In this document: positions 50,658-59,306 of the stretch, one piece after another
Numbering within the stretch: the first letter of the stretch is position 1
Layout of the letters: each line of letters starts with the position of its first letter
DNA from: Fertoeibacter niger
GTDB taxonomy: Bacteria > Pseudomonadota > Alphaproteobacteria > Rhodobacterales > Rhodobacteraceae
Length of the DNA stretch: 64,000 bases
Assembly (NCBI RefSeq): GCF_009380135.2
Contig: NZ_WHUT02000015.1
Location: 1-64,000 of the forward strand
Reading direction: 5' to 3'
Position numbers and translations under genes: made by a program
Notes under the pieces: generated by a model
The model's input: the letters and a program-made list of their open reading frames with translations, nothing else
The model's database searches: none
What the model was told of the DNA's origin: nothing

Positions 50658-50823
50658 CCTCTGTTTACAGATCGGAATACCGTCGCAAGACAGTTCCCGT
50701 TTTAGGATGATCACGAAGGAGAATGGACAGATAATCCAGTAAGAGGCCAAGTCAGACACTCAATCCGCTTTGCGCAGAAGGCGAAGCGGTCAAGTGCCAT
50801 CAAATAAAAGGGAGGAGACTGAA
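50658..50823. other. Gap ahead of the ABC transporter genes with a repeated element
   Basis: No gene is seen. GTTCCCGTTT begins an element at 50693-50721 that recurs in modified form at 55908-55933, just after the permease gene. The end of the gap carries a very strong ribosome site (AAGGGAGGAGA) for the binding protein. Confidence 0.4.
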
Positions 50824-51909
50824 ATGATGTTTATGAAAAGGCTTATGGCCGGTGCTGCTGTCCTGGCGGCATTGCCGGGGCTAATCCAACCAGTTGCGGC
50901 AAACGAGTTGGCGAACAGCTATGATGCCATTCTGGAGGCCGCAAAAAGCGAACAAACGCTTGAGGTATGGGTGCTCATCCCCACCAAGCCCGAGACGCAC
51001 CGCGCCGTGATCGACGCCTTCAAACAAGAATTTGGGCTCGAAACCACGATCAACTGGGTCTCGATCACCCCGTCAACGGCCGTCGCGCGGACAGTGGCTG
51101 AATCCCAGAGCGGCCGCGTATCGGTGGATATACTGGAGGGTTCGGAAGAGGAGGTCAAGGTCGCGGTCGCCCAGGATTTGGCGATGAAAATCGACTGGAC
51201 CGGAATTTTCTCGGAGCGGTTTCCCGGCATCGACAAGCTGGAGAATGATATCATTAGCGAATTCAAGGGGTTTGCGCTGCCCTATTTCGACTATCCATAT
51301 GGCACTGGCTGGAATCCGGATCTGATCGACGAATCAGAGGTGCCGACAAAGATTACAGACTTCACCGATCCGAAGTTCAAAGGCCGCTTTGCATTCAATC
51401 AGTTCGCGTTGAATCCGGTTCCTATTCTTGGGCCGTTCCTTGGTGCCGAAGAAACCATCCAGCTTGCCAAAGATATCATGGCAAACCAGCCCGTGCTGAT
51501 ACGCGGCACCCCCTCGATTGCGCAGGCGATCGTCTCTGGGGCAGTGCCGTTCGGAGTTACAGGCTATACGGTCGCCGAAACAGCCAGGCGCAATGGAGAG
51601 CCGATCCGGTTCAAACTGTGGGAAGACTATGTGCCGACCGCGATCCAGTTCCTGATGGTTCCGAAAAACTCACCCTCGCCCAACACCGCGGCACTCTTCA
51701 CCGCCTGGTTCGTCAGCGAGGGTTATAAGGTCGCAGACGCAGTGGAGCCAACCCCGCCCCCGCATGACCTTACGACCGAGCTCAGCAAGATGACGATCGC
51801 CACCCTCGAAGCTGGCGCGACCCATGCAAGACTGACCGAGATCGGACAGCTTGATGTCACCAAGCAGGTTCTGGAAGCCATCAATCTGTTAATGAGCGGT
51901 CAGCAGTAG
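50824..51909 (+). CDS. ABC transporter substrate-binding protein (iron/extracellular type)
   Basis: A 361-residue periplasmic binding protein with a signal peptide (KRLMAGAAVLAALPGLIQPVAA, cleavage near residue 27). The mature part has the type II fold of the ferric/polyamine-related SBP_bac group: YDAILEAAKSEQTLEVWVLIPTKPETHRAVIDAFKQEFGLETTINWVSITPSTAVARTVAESQSGRVSVDILEGSEE, then LPYFDYPYGTGWNPDLI and FKGRFAFNQFALNPV. The paired tyrosines typical of iron binding are not obvious, and in this catabolic operon an organic ligand is more likely than iron. It works with the ATPase at 52921 and the fused permease at 54184; the dehydrogenase-like gene sits between them. Confidence 0.86.
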   Translation: MMFMKRLMAGAAVLAALPGLIQPVAANELANSYDAILEAAKSEQTLEVWVLIPTKPETHRAVIDAFKQEFGLETTINWVSITPSTAVARTVAESQSGRVSVDILEGSEEEVKVAVAQDLAMKIDWTGIFSERFPGIDKLENDIISEFKGFALPYFDYPYGTGWNPDLIDESEVPTKITDFTDPKFKGRFAFNQFALNPVPILGPFLGAEETIQLAKDIMANQPVLIRGTPSIAQAIVSGAVPFGVTGYTVAETARRNGEPIRFKLWEDYVPTAIQFLMVPKNSPSPNTAALFTAWFVSEGYKVADAVEPTPPPHDLTTELSKMTIATLEAGATHARLTEIGQLDVTKQVLEAINLLMSGQQ

Positions 51910-52000
51910 CAGGCTGAACACTTATTCGGCGCCGTGAGTGAACCTCATGGCGCCGCTTTCAACAATTCGCATCGCGAATATACAGGTGGAGCACCGGTCA

Positions 52001-52924
52001 ATGGTCATGGGATCAGACAAAGAAGCTCCGGGTGCCCGGGCAGAGAACGCAGTATCTTTGCTCGCCGGGCTCGTCGGAAAGGGATTGGGTGAATCCTTCG
52101 CGCCTGAAATCCACATGCTGGAAGGAGAGTCACTTGATATACGTTACGTCTTCCGCAGGATTGACCTGTCCCTGACGGGGAAGGAAAACGAAGACCTTCC
52201 GGCGGTGCTGGAGGGCGCCAAGACCTGCGGGTTCAATGGCCTGGTGATTACGCATCCGTGCAAGCAGGCGGTCATACCCCATTTAAATGGAATCTCTGAA
52301 ACCGCAGCTATTCTGAATGCAGTCAATACCGTTGTATTCAAGTATGACGGCGCCTATGGGCATAATACCGATTGGCTGGGTTTCCTGACTGCATTCCGGG
52401 CAGGGCTGGGCGATCTTCCGTCGGACCACGTTGTAATTCTTGGCTGCGGGGGCGCCGGTGCGGCCATGGCATTTGCCATGCTGAAGCATGGGACAAGCCG
52501 ACTGACCCTTCACGACACTGAATCGAGTCGGGCAGATGAGTTGGCCGCCCGGATGAGCACCCACTTTCCCGATCAGACTGTCGAAGCCGCCGATGCGATT
52601 GACAGGTTTGTTGCGCAGGCAGACGGGATCATCAATGCAACGCCAATCGGCATGACACATTACCCCGGAACGCCAGTAGACCTGAATCTGATGCGTTCGG
52701 ATCTTTGGGCGCTTGACTTGAACTACTTCCCTGAAGAGACCGAACTTCTTGAGGCGGCCAGAAAGGCTGGAGCCCGCACAATGAACGGGCGGCATATGAG
52801 TGCCTCGCAAGTTGCCGAACAAATGAGGTTGTTCGGCGGTGTGATTGCAGACCCTGAACGCATCCTGCGCTTCTCGGACGCGCTTTCCGAACATCGAAAA
52901 GCAAGCAAAGGTAGAAAAGAATGA
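52001..52924 (+). CDS. Quinate/shikimate dehydrogenase-like oxidoreductase
   Basis: A 307-residue AroE-superfamily protein closest in spelling to the catabolic quinate/shikimate dehydrogenases (QsuD type): VGKGLGESFAPEIHMLEGESLDIRYVFRRID. Catalytic Lys88 (ITHPCKQAV) and Asp124 (GHNTDWLGF) are present, as are NAVNTV and the nucleotide loop GCGGAGAAMAFAML. The first substrate loop reads S32-F-A34-P, so the second Ser/Thr that normally contacts the carboxylate is an alanine, suggesting a changed substrate. The start is uncertain (ATG 52001, ATG 52007 or GTG 51938). It overlaps the ATPase gene by four bases and is embedded between transporter genes. Confidence 0.82.
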   Translation: MVMGSDKEAPGARAENAVSLLAGLVGKGLGESFAPEIHMLEGESLDIRYVFRRIDLSLTGKENEDLPAVLEGAKTCGFNGLVITHPCKQAVIPHLNGISETAAILNAVNTVVFKYDGAYGHNTDWLGFLTAFRAGLGDLPSDHVVILGCGGAGAAMAFAMLKHGTSRLTLHDTESSRADELAARMSTHFPDQTVEAADAIDRFVAQADGIINATPIGMTHYPGTPVDLNLMRSDLWALDLNYFPEETELLEAARKAGARTMNGRHMSASQVAEQMRLFGGVIADPERILRFSDALSEHRKASKGRKE

Positions 52925-54174
52925 TGGTGGACAAGGCCAATCTCTACAAGGCGACCGCCAGATCGTCGGGCGATAATGACGAGCGGGCGCTTTTGGTGGT
53001 CCGCGATCTGAGGAAATATTTCGGTGACCCTGACCGCGGGTCGCCGGTCATTGCCATCGACTCGGTCAATTTCGAAGTCAAGCGTGGAGATTTTCTCACA
53101 CTGCTTGGCCCAAGCGGCTGTGGCAAGTCCACGACGCTGCAATGCATTGCCGGTTTGCAGCACCCGAGTTCGGGGCAGATCGATATGGATGGAGAAATCG
53201 TGTTCAGTGATCAGCAAGGCATCACGGTGCCTGCGAACAAGCGAAAGCTGGGCATGGTCTTTCAATCCTATGCGATTTGGCCTCATATGACGGTTTTCGA
53301 CAATGTTGCCTTTCCTTTGGTCCATGGTTCCGCACGCGTTCCAAGCGCGGAAGTCAAAAGGCGGGTCATGGAGGCGCTTGAGTTGGTCGAGCTTGATCAT
53401 CTTGCCTTGCGCTATTCGCCACATCTCAGCGGCGGTCAGCAGCAGCGGGTTGCCTTGGCCCGGGCCCTGGTTCATCAGCCCAAACTGTTGTTGCTCGATG
53501 AGCCGCTGTCCAACCTTGATGTGCAGCTTCGCGATACCATGCGCGTCGAAATCCGCCAGCTGGTGAAGCAGCTTGGCATTACTACAGTCTTTGTGACGCA
53601 TGATCAGGCAGAAGCAATGTCGATGTCGGACGAGATCGTCCTTATGCAGTCCGGGCGGATCATGCAAAAGGGAACGCCACGACAGATATTCCTTTGTCCG
53701 AAGTCGCGCTTCGCAGCTGATTTCATGGGGCGAAGCAATCTCATTCCCGCAGCACTCAACCACGACGGAACCATTGCAGACACTCCGTTTGGACAGCTTC
53801 GGTGCAATCCGGACCACAAGTTGGCACCGAATTCGCGCGCTCTGCTGGTCATTCGGCCACAGGCGATTGTCGTGCCTGATCCCGAGGTTGACGCAGTTTC
53901 CCCCAATACCCTGCTTGGTGAGATCAGGACTCTTAGCTTTCTGGGGGAAACCGTCGAGATTGATCTTGGCATCAATGGCCATTGCCTCAAGGTGATGGCT
54001 GACCCCTACCTGAGCCTTTCGGCTGGTCAGGTGATCCGGGTGGTTTTGCCGCCCGAGCGTTGTCTTGTCGTGCCGGATCCGGATGCATCAGACAGGACAC
54101 AAGCTGCCGTTGGTCTCATCGGCAATGGCGCAACCGCCTCCCGGAACGGTGCAGCAGTGCGCGAGACGCGCTAG
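52921..54174 (+). CDS. ABC transporter ATP-binding protein (iron/polyamine type)
   Basis: A 417-residue ATPase with Walker A GPSGCGKST, Q-loop MVFQSYAIWPHMTVFDNVAFPL, signature LSGGQQQRVALARAL, Walker B LLLLDEPLSNLDVQLR and switch histidine in VTHDQAEAM. The last about 130 residues form a TOBE-like regulatory domain (LVIRPQAIVVPDPE, GEIRTLSFLGETVEIDLGINGHCLKVM), as in FbpC/PotA/UgpC relatives. It starts within the stop of the dehydrogenase-like gene (ATGA) and is followed nine bases later by the permease gene. It is a separate importer from the Liv system at the left end. Confidence 0.92.
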   Translation: MMVDKANLYKATARSSGDNDERALLVVRDLRKYFGDPDRGSPVIAIDSVNFEVKRGDFLTLLGPSGCGKSTTLQCIAGLQHPSSGQIDMDGEIVFSDQQGITVPANKRKLGMVFQSYAIWPHMTVFDNVAFPLVHGSARVPSAEVKRRVMEALELVELDHLALRYSPHLSGGQQQRVALARALVHQPKLLLLDEPLSNLDVQLRDTMRVEIRQLVKQLGITTVFVTHDQAEAMSMSDEIVLMQSGRIMQKGTPRQIFLCPKSRFAADFMGRSNLIPAALNHDGTIADTPFGQLRCNPDHKLAPNSRALLVIRPQAIVVPDPEVDAVSPNTLLGEIRTLSFLGETVEIDLGINGHCLKVMADPYLSLSAGQVIRVVLPPERCLVVPDPDASDRTQAAVGLIGNGATASRNGAAVRETR

Positions 54175-54183
54175 GAGGAACAG

Positions 54184-55905
54184 ATGTCTGTCGTCAGTCA
54201 ATCGCGGATGCGCCGGTCAGGCATAACGCCACAGACCTATGTGAAGTGGATCCTGCTGGCCCTGGTCAGCGCAATGGTCATGGGCCCCCTGTTTGTGCTG
54301 GTGCTGACGAGCTTCAGGCCGCCCGGTGCGTTGCCTTTTCAGGATGCCGGCTACACGCTGGCCAACTATGTCGACATCCTGACCCGCCGGGGATCGCTGC
54401 GGATTTTCTGGAATACGCTCTACTATGCCAGTTCGAGTGTCGTGTTGGGCATAACCATCGCTATGATCATTGCGTGGCTGACCGAGCGGACCAACATGGG
54501 CGGACGGACGCTATTTCGGATATTGATGTTCTCCTGGATGGCGGTGCCACCGCTGGTCTTTGGTTATGGATGGATCCTGCTGATCAATCCCGGAAACGGT
54601 GCTATCAACGTCTTGCTGATGAATGTTTTCAGGTTATCCGGGGCGCCATTGTCGCCTTATTCTCCGCTGGCGCTGATCATCATCAGCGGGCTCAGCCTTG
54701 TGCCGACCGCCTATGTCATGATCAGCGGCCTGCTGAGGAATATGGACCCCTCGCTTGAGGATGCGGGCTATGTCATTGGCGCCGCCCGCAGCACCACGGT
54801 GCGCAAGATCACACTGCCCCTGATGCGCCCCGGCTTGCTGAGTGTCTCGATTTTTCTGATCATGGCGATGGTTCAGACCTTCGACCTGCCACAGATCCTC
54901 GGTGCGACAGCGCAATTTCCGGTGCTGAGCACCCGGATCTATCTGCTGGCAACGCCGGAAGTCGGCGTTCCCAACTACGGTCTTGCCGGTGCACTGGGCG
55001 TGTTCCTGCTTATGCTCGCTCTGGCGCTGATGTGGTTCTATTTCCGTGCGATCCAGCTTGCAGAGCGGTTTCGCACCGTCACCGGCAAGGGGTTCCGACC
55101 ACGGCGCTCTGACCTTGGGCGGTGGAGGCCGGCGGCCTATCTATTCGTGGGAACGTATTTCACGGTCATGATCCTGCCACTGCTGATCCTGCTGTGGACC
55201 AGTCTTCTGCCATATTACAGGGTGCCATCCTTTGCCGCCTTTGCCGATCTGAGCCTCGCCTCCTACGCGAAAGTCCTGACTGAACCGACAGTGCTGCGGG
55301 CGATGGAGAACACCTTGTTCCTCGTGTTCATCAGTTCGACCGCTGTGATGGCCCTGTCCTGCCTGATCAGCTGGTTTGCGGTCCGTTCGGGCGGGCGAAG
55401 CAGCCGCCTTCTCGACTTGCTGTCGTTTCTTCCGACGGCGGTGCCGCCAATCGTGATGGCAGTCGCGATGCTGCTTCTGTTCATGCGCTCGCCGATTTAC
55501 GGCACGATCTGGGTGATCATCATAGGGCATATCGTGATCTACCTGCCCTTCGGCACGCGAACGATGAACTCTGCATTCATGCAGATTCATCACGAGCTGG
55601 AGCACGCAGCGGCGGTGTGCGGCGCGACCTGGATGACGGGGCTGCGCCGGGTTCTTGTGCCACTGGTCTGGCCGCATGTTCTGAACGCTTGGCTGTGGGT
55701 TCTTGCGCACAGCGTACGGGATCTGACCTTCCCGCTCATCCTTCTGTCTTCCCAGAACCTTGTGCTGGCATCCGCGCTTTATCTCAGGTGGGATATGCCG
55801 GACCAAACCGGGGCCTCGGCGATCGCGATGATACTGGTCGTCGGTTTGAGTGCGCTGGTCGTTCCAATACAGATCTACACCACGCGCCGGATTGATCGGG
55901 ACTGA
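54184..55905 (+). CDS. Fused two-domain ABC transporter permease (FbpB/ThiP-like)
   Basis: A 573-residue protein with about 12 membrane helices in two similar halves, each carrying a binding-protein-dependent permease loop: SLEDAGYVIGAARSTTVRKITLPLMRPGLLS in the first half and ELEHAAAVCGATWMTGLRRVLVPLVWPHVLNAW in the second (E-A-A---G type). One polypeptide thus replaces a permease dimer, as in FbpB of ferric transporters. AGGAGG lies just before its start. It completes the importer with the proteins from 50824 and 52921. Confidence 0.9.
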   Translation: MSVVSQSRMRRSGITPQTYVKWILLALVSAMVMGPLFVLVLTSFRPPGALPFQDAGYTLANYVDILTRRGSLRIFWNTLYYASSSVVLGITIAMIIAWLTERTNMGGRTLFRILMFSWMAVPPLVFGYGWILLINPGNGAINVLLMNVFRLSGAPLSPYSPLALIIISGLSLVPTAYVMISGLLRNMDPSLEDAGYVIGAARSTTVRKITLPLMRPGLLSVSIFLIMAMVQTFDLPQILGATAQFPVLSTRIYLLATPEVGVPNYGLAGALGVFLLMLALALMWFYFRAIQLAERFRTVTGKGFRPRRSDLGRWRPAAYLFVGTYFTVMILPLLILLWTSLLPYYRVPSFAAFADLSLASYAKVLTEPTVLRAMENTLFLVFISSTAVMALSCLISWFAVRSGGRSSRLLDLLSFLPTAVPPIVMAVAMLLLFMRSPIYGTIWVIIIGHIVIYLPFGTRTMNSAFMQIHHELEHAAAVCGATWMTGLRRVLVPLVWPHVLNAWLWVLAHSVRDLTFPLILLSSQNLVLASALYLRWDMPDQTGASAIAMILVVGLSALVVPIQIYTTRRIDRD

Positions 55906-55948
55906 CGGTTCCCGTTTGAGGACAGTCACGGAGCACATGCTGATATTG

Positions 55949-55977
55949 CATCTCGGCCCCGCAAACGGGCCGAGATG
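55949..55977 (+). terminator. Stem-loop at the end of the 47.5-55.9 kb operon
   Basis: CATCTCGGCCC (55949-55959) and GGGCCGAGATG (55967-55977) form a perfect 11-base-pair stem with a seven-base loop, 44 bases after the permease stop. No T run follows, but place and strength fit an operon end. The rest of 55978-56183 shows no gene. Confidence 0.65.
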
Positions 55978-56183
55978 ATGCCGTTCTGACACCGCGCTGA
56001 TAGGGGGACCAACGAGCGTCACGCTCAAGATCATGCGGGGCGTGCCCCCCGATTGGCGCAGCAGCAGAGGCGCCTGATCCCGCGTCGCACGAAGCCTTCA
56101 GACGCCACGAAGCAGGTTCCGATGTTGCGCGGCAGGGGGGGCAAACGGAAAGCAAATGCCCCCCCCGGATCATTCGCGGCCTG

Positions 56184-57299
56184 TCATGAGCCGTCAGGCA
56201 CGATCAGAAACTTGTTCTGTGTAGCGCGCGCAGCATAGTCCCGGATGACGGCTGGTTCGATCGCTTCGGAAAGCGTGATGGTCCGGTTGAAATGGCTGGC
56301 GAAGGTACCGGTCACGCCTTGGGCGGCAAGGCGGCGCAGGCGATCCGCGGCCGCGCTGCCGATGCGCTCCAAAAAGTGGTAGAGAAGCCAGCCCTCAACG
56401 CTCCAGGCCATCCCGAGATCGCGCCGGATCGGGATCGGCGCGACGTCCAAAGTCCCGTAGACATAGACCTTCTTGCGTACGGGCGAGCCATACTGACTGT
56501 GGACACGTGTCTGACCCAACAAAACCTTGTTCATGGCGGTCATCAGTCGCGGGGTCAGATCGGCCCCTACCGCATCGAACGCAAGCGTAGCGCCGGTTGC
56601 GGATATGGCAGCACGCAAGTCGGCATCGAAGCTCGCGCTGCTGAGGTCACACACGAATTTGCCGCCGATTTTCTTCAACATTTCTGCATGCTCCGGTCGC
56701 CTGACAATGCTGACCAGCGGTATGCCCTCGGCGGCACATTGGCGAACAAGCATCTGGCCAAGGTTTGATGCGGCCGCAGTATTGATGATCGCATGATGCC
56801 CCTCGAGGCGCATCGTTTCTATGAAGCCGAGCACGGTCAGCGGATTGACCAGCGCACCGGCCCCCGCGACTGCGGTGACATTTGCGGGAAGAACCGTGCA
56901 ATCCACGGCGCCCAGCGTGCGATAGCCTGCGTAAATCTGCTGCGAGACTGCAACCACACGTCCAATCAGCTCCTTCGCATCGGCGCCGGCGGCAACAACA
57001 GTTCCCGCGCCTTCGCTCCCAGGATACTTTGCCCGCCCCAGGCGCCACCGGACACTGTCCATTGCTGCCTCGGGAATGCGCGCTTTCGTCACGTTTCCGA
57101 TGCGCTGCAAGGTTGACACATCCGCCGCCGAGAGCATCAGGCCGATGTCGGTCGGATTGATCGGCGCCGCCTCGACCCGCACCACAACCTCGTCAGCGCG
57201 TGGTTCCGGCACCGGCGCCTGCACCAATTCAAGCCGCAAGGTGCGGTCCTCAGTGATCGTCGATTCAATCCGTGTCGTCGTATCGGGATATAAAGTCAT
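56184..57299 (-). CDS. Zinc-binding-dehydrogenase-type (MDR superfamily) oxidoreductase
   Basis: A 371-residue medium-chain dehydrogenase/reductase. The N-terminal part (EPRADEVVVRVEAAPINPTDIGLM, YPGSEGAGTVVAAGADAKELIGRVVAV) lacks zinc-binding cysteines, resembling quinone or enoyl reductases that work without zinc. The Rossmann half appears as NTAAASNLGQMLVRQCAAEGIPLVSIVRR and TLAFDAVGADLTPRLM. In place of the usual G-x-G-x-x-G it has TAAASNLG, typical of trans-2-enoyl-CoA reductase-like members. It is minus-strand and convergent with the transporter operon, and is probably read with the LysR gene upstream. It may reduce an unsaturated intermediate. Confidence 0.83.
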   Translation of the reverse strand: MTLYPDTTTRIESTITEDRTLRLELVQAPVPEPRADEVVVRVEAAPINPTDIGLMLSAADVSTLQRIGNVTKARIPEAAMDSVRWRLGRAKYPGSEGAGTVVAAGADAKELIGRVVAVSQQIYAGYRTLGAVDCTVLPANVTAVAGAGALVNPLTVLGFIETMRLEGHHAIINTAAASNLGQMLVRQCAAEGIPLVSIVRRPEHAEMLKKIGGKFVCDLSSASFDADLRAAISATGATLAFDAVGADLTPRLMTAMNKVLLGQTRVHSQYGSPVRKKVYVYGTLDVAPIPIRRDLGMAWSVEGWLLYHFLERIGSAAADRLRRLAAQGVTGTFASHFNRTITLSEAIEPAVIRDYAARATQNKFLIVPDGS

Positions 57300-57557
57300 G
57301 CCGAAGCTCCATTGGGTTTACTCGGAGTGCGTCTGTGGGCGACCATGCGTGCCCGTCTGCCTCAAGGGGCTGCGCAGCTTGCCATCACGCAATCATGGCG
57401 TGTAGTCTTGCGGGCGCGCCCTCGCTGTCCTTTCGTGCGACCGCCTCTGGTTCGTGGGCCAAGCTGGCCGGGAAGAAGCTGCCGAAGTCCAAACCGGCCA
57501 AGCACGCCAGGCTTTTGCCGGTGTGACGCCTTCGTTCCCGGATTGGACGGCTGTCGC
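57300..57557. other. Gap between the MDR and LysR genes
   Basis: About 260 bases with no supported gene; the short open frames lack ribosome sites and family features. It may hold the promoter of the MDR gene and a LysR target, but no clear T-N11-A palindrome was found. Confidence 0.35.
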
Positions 57558-58463
57558 TCAGCCCTGACGATACCTCTGCAATGCGACCCGTCGCGCAAAG
57601 TCCGCAAACAGCTCTGCCGCGGGGGTCAGGTGAAGCCCGAAGCGCTGAACCAGCACAATCGGCGGCGCGGGCAGAACCTCGACCACCGGCACAGCGACGA
57701 CGGCGTGCGAAATCAGGGGAAACTCAACGATCTGACTGGGTGCCATGGCCAGAAGGTCGCTGTAGGCAACCGACACGATGAGTGTCAGCGCCGAATGTGC
57801 CCTCAGCGCCAGCTTTGGCGGCGGCAAACCATGGGCCGCAAAAAGCTCGCGCAATTCCTCCTCAGGTTTGGCCGTTATCGATGTGGTGACCCATTTCGCC
57901 TCGGATAGTTCGGCAAGAGACGTGGCCTGACTGAGCGGATGCCCCTTTCTTGCCACCACCTGCCGGGTGTTGTCGAACAGCTTCTCCTGCGACATCTCGG
58001 GCGGGATGGAGTATTCCGGCGGCGGCCCGATGTAGAAGTCAATTGATCCAGCAAGAATGCTGGATTGAAGGCTTGGAAAAAGCCCCTCGACGACATCCAG
58101 TTGAACATCGGGATAACGCCGCCGGTAGGGTTCAAGCAGCTTGGGCAACAGAACGATATGCGCAACCGTGGACAGGCCGACCACAACCTTGCCCGTATAC
58201 CCGCCCCGAACCTGTTCCACTTCATCGCTGGCGCGTCGCACTTCGTTAAGGATATGGATGGCCCGGTTGACAAAACTCTCGCCGACCTTCGTCGGAATCG
58301 CCCCTCGACCGTGCCGCTCAAACAGCGGCGTGCCCAATTCATTTTCCAGTTCTCTGATGCTGCGCGAAATCGCCGATTGTTCGACATTCAGGTGTCGCGC
58401 CGCTGCACGCAGGCTTCCTTGCTCCGAGACCGCCACCACATGACGAAAATGAGAAAGCTTCAT
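57558..58463 (-). CDS. LysR family transcriptional regulator
   Basis: A 301-residue LysR protein of normal length. The helix-turn-helix is MKLSHFRHVVAVSEQGSLRAAARHLNVEQSAISRSIRELENELGTPLFERHGRGAIPTKVGESF. The effector domain runs GKVVVGLSTVAHIVLLPKLLEPYRRRYPDVQLDVVEGLFPSLQSSILAGSIDFYIGP. It is similar in style to regulators such as TsaR and PcaQ/GalR-like that control aromatic degradation, but the effector is not predictable. It lies between GntR and MDR genes on the minus strand. Confidence 0.9.
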   Translation of the reverse strand: MKLSHFRHVVAVSEQGSLRAAARHLNVEQSAISRSIRELENELGTPLFERHGRGAIPTKVGESFVNRAIHILNEVRRASDEVEQVRGGYTGKVVVGLSTVAHIVLLPKLLEPYRRRYPDVQLDVVEGLFPSLQSSILAGSIDFYIGPPPEYSIPPEMSQEKLFDNTRQVVARKGHPLSQATSLAELSEAKWVTTSITAKPEEELRELFAAHGLPPPKLALRAHSALTLIVSVAYSDLLAMAPSQIVEFPLISHAVVAVPVVEVLPAPPIVLVQRFGLHLTPAAELFADFARRVALQRYRQG

Positions 58464-58494
58464 CCTGGCCTGTGCGGCTTGCTGCTGTCGGAAG

Positions 58495-59169
58495 TCACTG
58501 CGAACCCTCCCATATGCTGAGCTTCGAGTTGAGAAGGATTTCAGCAGTTGTCTGCAGATGGTCGCGCATCAGGCTTTTCGCAGTATCCGTATCGCGCGCG
58601 ATTGCAGCTTTCGCAATTCTGTCATGTTCGGCTTCAATGTCTCGGTTGGGGTTCGCGATCGGCCCGGATAAACAGCGATAGCGTTCCGATTGAACGAAAA
58701 GTTGCCGGCGCAGCTTCAGCCACCATTGGTTGGTACAGGCGGATGCGATTTCGTTGTGGAACGCCTCATGCGTCCGATGCCACAGCAACACATCTTCGGG
58801 GACCGTTTCGTCCAGACTATGCGTGAGTTTTGCAAGCCTGTGACCCGACGCAAGAACGCGGCTTTCCCAGTCAAGATCGCCATGCGTGATTGCGGATTCC
58901 AGACAGGTCAGCTCGATGGACATCCGCGCCTCGGTCAGATCAACAAGATCCTGACGCGAGATGAGCGACACTGAAAAGCCCCGCTGCGGTTCGGCCCTGA
59001 CCAGACCCTCGGATGACAGCGCCGCAAGCGCCTCGCGGACGGCACCGAGGCTGGCGTCCAGATCGACCTTCAGCGCATCGATCCCCAGCTTCTCTCCCGG
59101 GCGGTACCTTGCCATGATGATCGCGTTGCGAAGCCGTTCATAAGTGCGAGACGTGATGCTTTTATGCAC
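58495..59169 (-). CDS. GntR family transcriptional regulator (FCD domain)
   Basis: A 224-residue regulator with the winged helix VHKSITSRTYERLRNAIIMARYRPGEKLGIDALKVDLDASLGAVREALAALSSEGLVRAEPQRGFSV and an FCD ligand domain (ARMSIELTCLESAITHGDLDWESRV, HEAFHNEIASACTNQWWLKL, DIEAEHDRIAKAAIARDTDTAKSLMRDH). The GTG at 59169 is preferred because AGGAAC lies just before it; a TTG at 59220 is the longer option. It is divergent from the FAH-dioxygenase-BKACE operon and probably represses it. It resembles, but is not a copy of, the GntR protein at 18416. Confidence 0.87.
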   Translation of the reverse strand: MHKSITSRTYERLRNAIIMARYRPGEKLGIDALKVDLDASLGAVREALAALSSEGLVRAEPQRGFSVSLISRQDLVDLTEARMSIELTCLESAITHGDLDWESRVLASGHRLAKLTHSLDETVPEDVLLWHRTHEAFHNEIASACTNQWWLKLRRQLFVQSERYRCLSGPIANPNRDIEAEHDRIAKAAIARDTDTAKSLMRDHLQTTAEILLNSKLSIWEGSQ

Positions 59170-59246
59170 GCGATGTTCCTGATGTACGAGGAGGCGTGCC
59201 ACCAGCCTAGCACCTGACAAGGTGGCTGTAAAATATCTTTTGGTTG

Positions 59247-59262
59247 ATAAAATACATTTTAT
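59247..59262. promoter_or_regulatory. AT-rich palindrome between the GntR gene and the FAH operon
   Basis: ATAAAAT-AC-ATTTTAT is a perfect 16-base palindrome in the 137-base divergent region (59170-59306), 45 bases upstream of the FAH start. Its place and symmetry suit a GntR (FadR-type) operator overlapping the promoter. Confidence 0.55.
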
Positions 59263-59306
59263 GCCACATCATGGATCAAGCGAATCATCGGAAGCGGAGG
59301 ACGGGA

